Positions 1 through 5,518 of a stretch of 5,518 nucleotides of DNA are shown here, one piece after another; the stretch's first letter is position 1; the number at the start of each line of letters is the position of its first letter. The stretch is from Alphaproteobacteria bacterium (GTDB lineage Bacteria > Pseudomonadota > Alphaproteobacteria > Rickettsiales > SXRF01), in contig JAGVKI010000070.1 of the NCBI GenBank assembly GCA_020050695.1, positions 1-5,518 of the forward strand, in the 5' to 3' direction. The position numbers and the translations under genes were made by a program. Below the pieces are notes generated by a model. That model worked only from the letters and a program-made list of their open reading frames with translations. It was not told where the DNA came from and ran no database searches.

Positions 1-374
1 ACCGTACCTTTTTGCGCAGCCTTATGTTCGGCAAGGCGCTCTACAAACGCTTCGCGTCCCTGAAGGTCGTCGAACTCTATATGCCAAAGAGGCTGAGTAG
101 CTACTATGGGCTCGCCTTTATCATTCATGACCGGTGTGGCATAACCCGTGTCGCCCACAGCAGCATTAAGCATGGTATGGATCTGTTCCTCGGAAGGATA
201 GGGGTCTTTGAATACAAGAGAGCCAAGGCCAATGGTGGTGCTTATCGGCTCACTGGTCAGCGGAGTACCCGACCATTGCTGGCGGGGTGACCAATTTTCA
301 GAAATCAGCTGCATACCATCACGGATAACGGATGGATCTTGCATCATAGCTACAATGTCTTGTTTTTCAGCCAT
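1..374 (-). CDS. Unrecognised protein, N-terminal 124 residues (runs off left edge)
   Basis: The frame is open from an ATG at 374-372 to the window edge, so the 3' end is missing. The start is supported by AGGGGA (384-379) four bases upstream of the ATG. The visible protein begins MAEKQDIVAMMQDPSVIRDG and is soluble-looking, with no signal peptide or membrane segment. It mixes acidic and basic residues and has several tryptophans (about positions 28, 34 and 97). A stretch around 43-60 (ISTTIGLGSLVFKDPYPSEE) and the Glu/Lys/Ala-rich end (about 105-122, probably helical) are the most distinctive parts. I do not recognise the family and assign no function. It is transcribed divergently from fdxA across a 222-base gap. 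Plus-strand frames over the same bases are shorter and lack this ribosome-binding context. Confidence is fair that this is a gene and nil about its role. Confidence 0.7.
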   Translation of the reverse strand, partial: MAEKQDIVAMMQDPSVIRDGMQLISENWSPRQQWSGTPLTSEPISTTIGLGSLVFKDPYPSEEQIHTMLNAAVGDTGYATPVMNDKGEPIVATQPLWHIEFDDLQGREAFVERLAEHKAAQKGT

Positions 375-402
375 AAAATCCCCTGATAACTCTTTTTTAT
401 TA

Positions 403-438
403 TGTCTAATCTTAGTCTGTGAGTGTATCAAGAAACAA
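403..438 (-). promoter_or_regulatory. Candidate promoter of the leftward unknown gene
   Basis: Reading the minus strand, two overlapping sigma70-like pairs are possible. One is TTGATA (431-426), 17 bases, TAGACA (408-403). The other is TTGTTT (438-433), 18 bases, TAAGAT (414-409). Neither has a good match at both boxes. The region is AT-rich and lies 30-65 bases upstream of the start codon, which is the expected place. This is a pattern match only. Confidence 0.25.
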
Positions 439-471
439 TGAAAATATGCTTAACATCTAATTAACGGTCCA

Positions 472-502
472 TAATCAGCAGCTTTGCGAATAATTATCAG
501 CA
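472..502 (+). repeat. Direct repeat TAATCAGCA / TTATCAGCA upstream of fdxA promoter
   Basis: TAATCAGCA at 472-480 recurs as TTATCAGCA at 494-502, 22 bases start to start, which is about two helical turns. The second copy ends 19 bases before the -35 box of the fdxA promoter, a position where an activator could bind. The 22-base phasing and placement make an operator pair possible, but an eight-of-nine match in AT-rich DNA can also occur by chance. Confidence 0.3.
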
Positions 503-521
503 TTTTTTTATTGTGCACGCA

Positions 522-551
522 TTGACTTTTACCCGTATGGCCGCATATAAA
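522..551 (+). promoter_or_regulatory. Sigma70-type promoter of fdxA
   Basis: TTGACT (522-527) is one mismatch from the -35 consensus. It is followed after 18 bases by TATAAA (546-551), one mismatch from the -10 consensus. Transcription would begin near 558, leaving a leader of roughly 39 bases before the fdxA ATG at 597, which contains the ribosome-binding site GGAGAG (583-588). A GTGCAC palindrome (513-518) sits just upstream of the -35 box. This is the best promoter match in the window. Confidence 0.6.
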
Positions 552-596
552 GTCGCCAATAGCATTTCTAAGATATGTATCTGGAGAGTTCCTGCC

Positions 597-932
597 ATGA
601 CCTTTGTTGTCACCGATGCCTGCATTAAATGTAAATATACCGACTGTGTCGAAGTATGCCCGGTAGATTGCTTCTACGAAGGCGAAAACATGCTGGTTAT
701 CAACCCGGATGAATGCATTGATTGCGGCGTGTGCGAACCTGAATGCCCGGCGGAGGCAATCCACCCTGAATCCGATGAATTGCTCAAATGGGTAGAACTC
801 AACCGTGAATATGCGGCAAAATGGCCTAATTTGACCGTCAAAAAAGACGCGGCACCCGATGCGGACAGTTTTAAGGGCGTCGATGGCAAGTTTGATTCCT
901 TCAGCCCAAATCCGGGCACCGGCAGCAAATAA
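597..932 (+). CDS. fdxA: Seven-iron ferredoxin, [3Fe-4S][4Fe-4S] FdxA type
   Basis: This is a small cytoplasmic electron carrier of 111 residues, close to the 106 of Azotobacter vinelandii ferredoxin I. Its nine cysteines fall at 9, 12, 17, 21, 25, 40, 43, 46 and 50, one residue offset from those of the Azotobacter protein. By that alignment Cys9, 17 and 50 hold the [3Fe-4S] cluster and Cys21, 40, 43 and 46 the [4Fe-4S] cluster, while Cys12 and Cys25 are the extra conserved cysteines. The typical [10 protein letters not shown] helix (60-69) and a hydrophilic tail follow. The ATG at 597 is chosen because GGAGAG lies eight bases upstream and the family begins MTFVV or similar. An in-frame upstream start at 513 would place coding sequence over the promoter. 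The gene precedes carD, a pairing I recall from many alphaproteobacteria. Its electron partner cannot be read from the window. Confidence 0.95.
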   Translation: MTFVVTDACIKCKYTDCVEVCPVDCFYEGENMLVINPDECIDCGVCEPECPAEAIHPESDELLKWVELNREYAAKWPNLTVKKDAAPDADSFKGVDGKFDSFSPNPGTGSK

Positions 933-946
933 CCGGCATTGTAATT

Positions 947-965
947 AGTTATCAGTTGGATAACT
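947..965. repeat. Perfect 7-bp inverted repeat downstream of fdxA
   Basis: AGTTATC (947-953), a five-base loop, then GATAACT (959-965), starting 15 bases after the fdxA stop. It is followed by TAAAATCG and not a T-run, so it is a poor intrinsic terminator. It may be a transcript 3'-end hairpin or a dimeric protein site. Confidence 0.5.
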
Positions 966-1009
966 TAAAATCGTCGCTTTATACCCCCATTTTAAGAAGT
1001 GAGGGCTAG

Positions 1010-1024
1010 AGCCATTTTATGGCT
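1010..1024. repeat. 6-bp inverted repeat with 3-base loop
   Basis: AGCCAT (1010-1015), TTT, ATGGCT (1019-1024). A run of nine T lies at 1040-1048, separated from the stem by 15 bases, so it does not meet the usual terminator layout. It could still contribute to a weak fdxA transcript end. Confidence 0.35.
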
Positions 1025-1059
1025 GATAGCAGTAAATCCTTTTTTTTTGGTTAATGTTG

Positions 1060-1068
1060 TGCTATGGT
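1060..1068 (+). promoter_or_regulatory. Candidate extended -10 element for carD
   Basis: TGC followed by TATGGT gives the TGn extension and four of six -10 positions. The expected -35 place (about 1040-1045) is a run of T with no TTGACA-like sequence. Transcription would start near 1075 and leave a leader of about 97 bases. This is a weak match, offered because no better pair is visible upstream of carD. Confidence 0.25.
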
Positions 1069-1171
1069 AGCGCTCGTTTTGTTAGATACCACCATTTTGT
1101 AGTAGGTGGGAGCCAACTTAAACACAATATATAGTTTATCTAGCCAGCAACGTCAGAGTTAAGGAAAAACT

Positions 1172-2041
1172 ATGCCCCAGAAAGCACTTAAAAAGAAAAC
1201 GGCAATCGTTAAAAAATCAGCCGTTAAAACTGCCGCAAAAAAAGCACCGGTGAAAAAAGCCGTGGCTAAAACTGCATCTGTAAAAAAGGCTGTTACCAAG
1301 AAGCCTGTTGCCAAGCTTGCGCCTAAAAAGGCTGTAACCAAAGCACCTGCTGCTAAAGCTGCCGTAAAATCCTTACCTCAGAAGAAAGCCCCTATGAAAG
1401 CGATTAAGCCTGTAGCGGTTAAAGCTGTTGTTGCTGTTAAGCCTGCCGCTGCTCCCGCCCCTGTAAAGGCGCCTGTAGCTGCTGTTGCTGCTAAGCCGGT
1501 TGTAGCTGCCGCCCCTAAGGCATCGTACAAAGTAGGTAACCACGTTGTATACCCGACCCATGGTGTTGGCCGTATTATGGCTGAAGAAACACAGATGATC
1601 GGTGACGTAGAACTGCGCATGCTGGTTATTTCTTTTGAAAAAGACAAGATGACCCTGCGCGTTCCGGTTCATCGTGCAACTGCTGCGGGCCTGCGTCCGG
1701 TCAGCACTGCCGACCAGATGAAAAAGGTGTTCATCACCCTGAAAAGCCGCGCACGTACCAGCCGTGGTATGTGGTCCCGCCGCGCTCAGGAATACGAAGC
1801 AAAGATCAACTCAGGCAACATCCAGTCGATCGCTGAAGTAGTTCGTGACCTGCACCAGAACGTTGACCAGTCTGAACGTTCTTACAGCGAACGCATGATT
1901 TATGAATCAGCCCTGTCACGCCTGGTGGGCGAACTGGCAGCTGCTGAGGCTACCGATCATAAAACAGCTACCGACAAACTGATGAAACTGCTGCGTGCCA
2001 AAGCTGCTGCCACCCCGGCAGTAACTAAGGAAGCTGCATAA
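1172..2041 (+). CDS. carD: CarD/CdnL-family RNA polymerase regulator with histone H1-like N-terminal tail
   Basis: CarD/CdnL proteins bind the RNA polymerase beta subunit and stabilise the open promoter complex, especially at rRNA and growth genes. The core here spans about 118-278. The Tudor-like polymerase-binding part starts YKVGNHVVYPTHGVGRI (119-135) and ends near GLRPVS (173-178). The helical DNA-binding part contains Trp201 in WSRR, aligning with the promoter-wedging Trp85 of Mycobacterium tuberculosis CarD, then SGNIQSIAEVVRDL (214-227) and LVGELAAAE (251-259). Mycobacterial CarD is 162 residues; this protein is 289. The extra part is residues 1-117, with 31 lysines in repeated KKA/VKKAV units, many Ala, Pro and Val, and no Asp, Glu or Arg. 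It becomes Pro/Ala/Val-rich from about 80, like a linker. The start is supported by AAGGA (1161-1165), six bases upstream. An internal ATG at 1394 has no comparable site and would keep part of the tail. No AT-hook is seen. Confidence 0.92.
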   Translation: MPQKALKKKTAIVKKSAVKTAAKKAPVKKAVAKTASVKKAVTKKPVAKLAPKKAVTKAPAAKAAVKSLPQKKAPMKAIKPVAVKAVVAVKPAAAPAPVKAPVAAVAAKPVVAAAPKASYKVGNHVVYPTHGVGRIMAEETQMIGDVELRMLVISFEKDKMTLRVPVHRATAAGLRPVSTADQMKKVFITLKSRARTSRGMWSRRAQEYEAKINSGNIQSIAEVVRDLHQNVDQSERSYSERMIYESALSRLVGELAAAEATDHKTATDKLMKLLRAKAAATPAVTKEAA

Positions 2042-2060
2042 GCATCTGTCTGGTATAAAT

Positions 2061-2097
2061 AAAAAAAGGCCGCGGCTCCTCCCGTGGCCTTTTTTTT
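2061..2097 (+). terminator. Intrinsic terminator of carD
   Basis: The stem GGCCGCGG (2068-2075) pairs with CCGTGGCC (2082-2089), with one G-U pair and a six-base loop, followed by eight T (2090-2097). Seven A before the stem can extend it and would give a U-tract for leftward transcription too. It starts 20 bases after the carD stop and closes that transcription unit. Confidence 0.93.
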
Positions 2098-2130
2098 GGC
2101 TAACCCGCCCGATTGTCACATTTCTTTCAT

Positions 2131-2159
2131 TTGTGATTAAGGGCCTGTGCGGCCATACT
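2131..2159 (+). promoter_or_regulatory. Candidate promoter of the glycine-rich membrane protein gene
   Basis: TTGTGA (2131-2136), 17 bases, CATACT (2154-2159): four of six positions match at each box with ideal spacing. A promoter is expected here because the carD terminator isolates the downstream gene. An alternative, TTGTCA (2113-2118) with GATTAA (2135-2140), is weaker. Start would be near 2166, leaving a leader of about 29 bases. Confidence 0.35.
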
Positions 2160-2194
2160 GACATTAACGTGACGCACTTTTACATGAGAATCAT

Positions 2195-2809
2195 ATGGCA
2201 CAAGAACTTACCTTAAGGACTAACGACAAGCCCAGCTTCTTTAACAAGGAACTGCTGATTGGCGGTCTGGCTGCAACAGTAACCGCAGCCGTTGGATTAG
2301 GACTACTTACTCCCATAGGCATGGCCGTCGTAGCAGGTGGTGCAATTGCTGGTAGCGTCATTGGCGAAAAGCGAATGGAAAGCGAAGCCATCCTGGGTAA
2401 AAAGGTGGGCGAGCCATCTTTCTGGAATAAAGATACATTACTGGGCGGCCTGCTTGGTGCAGTTGCATCTCCTCTGCCAGCTATTGTCACTGCGGCTATT
2501 ACCGTATCGTTAGCAGCTGTATTGCTTCCCGCACTGATACCAACTGCATTATCCATAGGACTGATTGGTGGAACTGCCGCCAGCATCGCCACAGGCGCTT
2601 ATGTGGGCGGCAAGCTGGGCGAACTGAATCAGACTAAAGAATATCAAGCCGCCAAAGAACAGACGATTGTAAATAATATCAGCAAAGAAGTGTCCCCAGG
2701 CGTTGCGCAGGCAGTGGAATATGCCATGGCCAACGATAAAACCAAGAACTGGGCGAAGCATATTGAAGATGAGCGCAACATGGCACAAGGCCACGAGCAG
2801 CACCGCTAA
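2195..2809 (+). CDS. Unrecognised glycine-zipper membrane protein with internal duplication
   Basis: The protein has 204 residues and belongs to no family I recognise. After a short polar N-terminus there are two related units. Each opens with a polar aromatic motif, KPSFFNKELLIGGL (12-25) and EPSFWNKDTLLGGL (73-86), 61 residues apart. Each continues as a long hydrophobic Ala/Gly/Val/Leu stretch (about 20-57 and 82-142) and closes in a glycine zipper: Gly49, 53, 57 in unit one; Gly126, Ser130, Gly134, 138, 142 in unit two. Both zippers end in Gly followed by Glu. Unit two carries about 24 more hydrophobic residues. The last 60 residues are hydrophilic, charged and probably helical. There is no cleavable signal peptide. 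Glycine zippers favour tight helix packing in membranes, so an inner-membrane or membrane-inserting protein is inferred. The ribosome-binding site is modest (GAGAA, 2186-2190). Terminators on both sides make it a single-gene unit. Confidence 0.85.
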   Translation: MAQELTLRTNDKPSFFNKELLIGGLAATVTAAVGLGLLTPIGMAVVAGGAIAGSVIGEKRMESEAILGKKVGEPSFWNKDTLLGGLLGAVASPLPAIVTAAITVSLAAVLLPALIPTALSIGLIGGTAASIATGAYVGGKLGELNQTKEYQAAKEQTIVNNISKEVSPGVAQAVEYAMANDKTKNWAKHIEDERNMAQGHEQHR

Positions 2810-2841
2810 CCAAATTTACTTACGTTCCCAAAAGAGCCCCT

Positions 2842-2874
2842 TAAGGCAGCTAGCTAAGCTGCCTTATTTTTTTT
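2842..2874 (+). terminator. Intrinsic terminator of the membrane protein gene, overlapping the uvrA 3' end
   Basis: TAAGGCAGCT (2842-2851) pairs perfectly with AGCTGCCTTA (2857-2866) around the five-base loop AGCTA, followed by eight T (2867-2874). On the other strand the same bases encode the last residues of UvrA, and the uvrA stop codon (2856-2854) lies in the loop. Read leftward, the hairpin is followed by AAGGGGCTCTTTT, a poorer U-tract, so termination of uvrA here would be less efficient. Confidence 0.92.
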
Positions 2875-5518
2875 GAGCAGCGGCGCAATATAACGGCCAG
2901 TCACGCTTTCTTTATTGCGCGCGATGTCCTCAGGCGTGCCGGTAGCAACAATGGTGCCGCCCTTGTTACCGCCGCCCGGTCCAATATCAATAACCCAGTC
3001 GGATGTTTTGATCACATCAAGGTTATGCTCAATCACCAGCACGGTATTGCCGCTATCGACCAGCTTATGCAGCACGGAAAGCAGCTTGCGTATATCATCG
3101 CTATGCAACCCGGTAGTTGGTTCATCGAGAATATACAGGGTACGGCCTGTTGCGCGTTTGGAGAGTTCCTTTGCCAGCTTGATACGCTGCGCTTCACCGC
3201 CAGACAGGGTTGTAGCTGACTGGCCGATGGCGATATAACCAAGGCCTACTTCCTGCATCGCGTGCAGTTTCTCGCGGATAGATGGCTGCGCGCTGAAAAA
3301 GCCTACGCCTTCATCCACCGTCATTTCCAGCACATCGGAAATAGACTTGTCCTTATATTTAATATCGAGTGTTTCGCGGTTATAGCGTTTGCCATGGCAC
3401 ACATCGCACTTCACATACACATCCGGCAGGAAGTGCATTTCAATCTTGATCAGCCCATCGCCCTGGCAAGCTTCGCAGCGGCCACCTTTAACGTTGAACG
3501 AGAAACGGCCAGGATGATAGCCACGCGCCTGCGCTTCAGGAAGCGCCGCAAACCAGTCACGGATAGGGGTGAATGCACCGGTATAGGTTGCCGGGTTCGA
3601 GCGTGGTGTACGGCCAATCGGCGACTGGTCGATCTCGATAATCTTGTCGATATATTCAAGACCCGAAATACTGTCATGTACACCTGGCATGTCGCGGCTG
3701 CCATGCATACGACGGGCGATAGCCTTATATAAGGTCTCAATCACCAGCGTGGATTTACCACCGCCCGATACACCGGTCACACTGCAAAATGTGCTCAGCG
3801 GAATTTCAGCGGTGATGTTTTTGAGGTTATTGGCATGGGCGTTTTTAATCACAATACGCCTGGTTTTATTAAATTCACGGCGCTTGGTTGGCACTTCGAT
3901 GAACTTTTTGCCGCTTAGATACTGGCCGGTGAGGCTTTCTTTGTTCTTCATCACCTGCTCAGTCGTACCTTGCGCTACGACGCGGCCACCATGAATACCC
4001 GCGCCGGGGCCCATGTCGATCAGGTAATCTGAGGCGCGCATGGTGTCTTCATCATGCTCTACCACGATCACAGTGTTGCCAAGTTCACGTAAATGCTTGA
4101 GCGTGCCCAGCAGGCGTTCGTTATCGCATTGATGCAGGCCGATGGATGGCTCATCGAGCACATAAAGCACGCCAGACAGGCCGGAACCAATCTGCGAAGC
4201 AAGGCGGATACGCTGCGATTCACCGCCCGACAAGGTGCCGGATTCACGCGCCAGCGTCAGGTAATCAAGCCCGACATTAACCAGGAATTGCAGGCGTTCG
4301 CGGATTTCCTTGAGAATCTTGTTGGCAATTTCCTGATGCTTCTTGGAGAGTTTCTTTTCAATGGTGCTGAACCAAATATGGGCATCTTCAATCGTCATAT
4401 CGGTAATTTCACCGATATGCTGCTTTCCAACTTTCACGCACTGCGCTTCCGGCTTTAAACGGAAGCCGCTGCATGATTCGCATTTATGCTCGTTCTGGAA
4501 TTTAGCCAGTTCTTCACGCATCCATGCGCTTTCGGTGTCACGCCAGCGGCGCTCCAGGTTAGGGATCACCCCTTCAAACGGTTTGTTGCTGGAATGAGTG
4601 CGCGGACCGTCGCTATAGGTGATTTTGATATTTTCATCACCCGAACCATACAGCAGCATTTCCTTGATATTGGTCGGAAGGCTCGAAAATGGCGCAGCCA
4701 GGCTGAATTTATAGTGATTCGCAAGGCCTTCGAGCGTCTGTATGTAATATTTGCTCTGGCTGGATGCCCATGGCGCAATCGCGCGGGCAATCAGCGACAT
4801 GCTGGTATCAGGCACCACCAGGTCAGGATCAAAGAACATCTGCGTCCCAAGACCGTCGCAAGTAGGGCAGGCGCCATAGGGGCTGTTGAATGAAAACAGG
4901 CGCGGTTCAATTTCCGACAGGGTGAAGCCTGAAACAGGGCAGGCAAACTTGCTGGACATGGTAATGCGGTCGCCTTTTTTAACGCCGCTGTCATCTGGGG
5001 CGTGAACAATTTTGGGTGCGGCCTTTGCCGCTTTCTTCTTGCCTTTGGGAGCCTCTTCTTCGGCTTCCGGCACGGAAACGATCTCAACGATGATCAGCCC
5101 TTCGGATAAGCCCAGCGCTGTTTCAATCGAATCAGCGAGGCGATTGCCAAGGTCAGGCGTTACCGCAATACGGTCGACCACCACTTCAATTTCATGCTTC
5201 TTGTTTTTATCAAGCGCAGGCACGGCATCGATCTCATACAGTTCGCCGTCGATCTTCAGGCGCTGGAAACCCTTTTTCTGGAGCGCCTGTATTTCTTTTT
5301 TATATTCGCCTTTGTGGCCGCGCACGATGGGCGAAAGAAGATAGAGCTTAGTGCCTTCAGGAAAGGCTGTAATACGATCCACCATCTGCGATACGGTCTG
5401 GCTTTCAATGGGCAGGCCGGTAGCAGGCGAGTAGGGAATACCGATGCGGGCATAAAGCAGTCGCAGGTAATCATAGATTTCGGTAACGGTGCCCACGGTC
5501 GAGCGCGGATTGCGCGAG
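2854..5518 (-). CDS. uvrA: Excinuclease ABC subunit UvrA (N-terminus missing at right edge)
   Basis: UvrA is the DNA-damage sensor of nucleotide excision repair: a dimeric ABC ATPase that loads UvrB at lesions. About 887 residues are present. Counting the Ser codon at 5517-5515 as 1, the fragment begins [18 protein letters not shown], matching E. coli UvrA from about residue 91, so about 90 residues with the first Walker A are outside. Visible parts are: signature LSGGE (429-433) with Walker [10 protein letters not shown] (454-462) and His488 of the first ATPase; Walker [10 protein letters not shown] (582-590), LSGGE (771-775), LDEPTTGLH (797-805) and His831 of the second. The zinc site CEAC (681, 684) with Cys704 and Cys707 is complete, as is the Cys346/Cys349 pair. 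The first zinc module has Cys193 but Ser196 where E. coli has Cys, then Cys217 and Cys220. An extra charged, Lys/Ala-rich stretch lies at about 150-185. The GTG at 5496 is an internal Val codon, not the start. Confidence 0.97.
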   Translation of the reverse strand, partial: SRNPRSTVGTVTEIYDYLRLLYARIGIPYSPATGLPIESQTVSQMVDRITAFPEGTKLYLLSPIVRGHKGEYKKEIQALQKKGFQRLKIDGELYEIDAVPALDKNKKHEIEVVVDRIAVTPDLGNRLADSIETALGLSEGLIIVEIVSVPEAEEEAPKGKKKAAKAAPKIVHAPDDSGVKKGDRITMSSKFACPVSGFTLSEIEPRLFSFNSPYGACPTCDGLGTQMFFDPDLVVPDTSMSLIARAIAPWASSQSKYYIQTLEGLANHYKFSLAAPFSSLPTNIKEMLLYGSGDENIKITYSDGPRTHSSNKPFEGVIPNLERRWRDTESAWMREELAKFQNEHKCESCSGFRLKPEAQCVKVGKQHIGEITDMTIEDAHIWFSTIEKKLSKKHQEIANKILKEIRERLQFLVNVGLDYLTLARESGTLSGGESQRIRLASQIGSGLSGVLYVLDEPSIGLHQCDNERLLGTLKHLRELGNTVIVVEHDEDTMRASDYLIDMGPGAGIHGGRVVAQGTTEQVMKNKESLTGQYLSGKKFIEVPTKRREFNKTRRIVIKNAHANNLKNITAEIPLSTFCSVTGVSGGGKSTLVIETLYKAIARRMHGSRDMPGVHDSISGLEYIDKIIEIDQSPIGRTPRSNPATYTGAFTPIRDWFAALPEAQARGYHPGRFSFNVKGGRCEACQGDGLIKIEMHFLPDVYVKCDVCHGKRYNRETLDIKYKDKSISDVLEMTVDEGVGFFSAQPSIREKLHAMQEVGLGYIAIGQSATTLSGGEAQRIKLAKELSKRATGRTLYILDEPTTGLHSDDIRKLLSVLHKLVDSGNTVLVIEHNLDVIKTSDWVIDIGPGGGNKGGTIVATGTPEDIARNKESVTGRYIAPLLKKNKAA

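Larger units (their letters stand above)
933..1171. other. fdxA-carD intergenic region, no gene seen
   Basis: This 239-base AT-rich stretch holds no convincing reading frame. It contains a 7-bp inverted repeat (947-965), a 6-bp inverted repeat (1010-1024), a run of nine T (1040-1048) 15 bases after that hairpin, and a possible extended -10 element (1060-1068). A 5-bp stem CCACC/GGTGG (1089-1093 with 1105-1109) could form in the carD leader. There is no clean hairpin plus immediate U-tract, so read-through from fdxA into carD remains possible. Confidence 0.6.

Noticed and set aside
12..441. Two plus-strand frames (12-290 and 208-441) over the left gene.
   Set aside because: Short, without clear ribosome-binding sites or family resemblance. 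The minus-strand frame over the same bases is longer, reaches the window edge and has a good Shine-Dalgarno sequence.
513..596. In-frame 28-residue N-terminal extension of FdxA from a start at 513.
   Set aside because: It would make the fdxA promoter boxes (522-551) coding, it has no ribosome-binding site, and the family starts at the MTFVV-like residue encoded at 597, where GGAGAG is correctly spaced.
1010..1048. Hairpin plus T9 run as a normal fdxA terminator.
   Set aside because: The 6-bp stem is 15 bases from the T-run, too far for a standard intrinsic terminator; kept only as a weak possibility.
1172..1522. AT-hook motifs in the CarD tail, as in Myxococcus CarD.
   Set aside because: No RGRP-like core occurs; the tail has no arginine at all, so the H1-like description fits better.
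1159..1672. Antisense open frames opposite the CarD tail.
   Set aside because: Repeated Lys/Ala codons leave the opposite strand free of stops; the resulting low-complexity peptides are composition artefacts.
2116..2136. TCACA and TGTGA as a CRP/FNR-type site upstream of the membrane protein gene.
   Set aside because: The half-sites are in the reverse order (TCACA first) with an 11-base gap, not TGTGA-N6-TCACA, so it does not fit the CRP consensus.
3262..5344. Several plus-strand frames of 84-156 codons inside uvrA.
   Set aside because: They are antisense to a highly conserved gene, show no family resemblance and vary in frame, as expected of shadow frames.
5494..5496. GTG as the uvrA start codon.
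   Set aside because: The residues upstream (SRNPRST) match the conserved UvrA sequence just before VGT, and the frame stays open to the edge, so this is an internal valine of a truncated gene.

Overview
The window looks like chromosomal DNA of a Gram-negative bacterium of middling GC content, most likely an alphaproteobacterium. This rests on three things: a seven-iron ferredoxin (fdxA) directly followed by a CarD/CdnL-family RNA polymerase regulator, an order I recall as common in alphaproteobacteria; UvrA variants I associate with that class (Cys-Pro-Val-Ser in the first zinc module, GGGKST in the second Walker A); and compact housekeeping-style layout. I cannot name a genus. I see no tRNA, rRNA, CRISPR array, insertion sequence or phage gene.

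Layout, left to right. Bases 1-374 (minus) hold the first 124 codons of an unrecognised soluble protein that runs off the left edge. Bases 375-596 are a divergent intergenic region with a good sigma70-type promoter for fdxA and a weaker candidate for the leftward gene. fdxA (597-932, plus) is followed by a 239-base gap with two small inverted repeats and no gene, then carD (1172-2041, plus), closed by a strong intrinsic terminator (2061-2097). An unrecognised 204-residue glycine-rich membrane protein (2195-2809, plus) is its own transcription unit and ends at a second strong terminator (2842-2874). From the right edge, uvrA (2854-5518, minus, 5' end missing) converges on it, and the second terminator lies partly inside the uvrA 3' end.

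The genes do not form one pathway. FdxA is an electron carrier, CarD acts on RNA polymerase at promoters, UvrA recognises DNA damage in nucleotide excision repair, and two proteins are unknown.

The most unusual item is the CarD protein. A complete CarD core of normal size is preceded by about 117 residues rich in Lys, Ala, Pro and Val with no Asp, Glu or Arg, resembling a histone H1 tail. This is a candidate fusion of a polymerase-binding regulator with a nonspecific DNA-binding tail. Second is the membrane protein, whose two halves are diverged copies of one unit, each ending in a glycine zipper.
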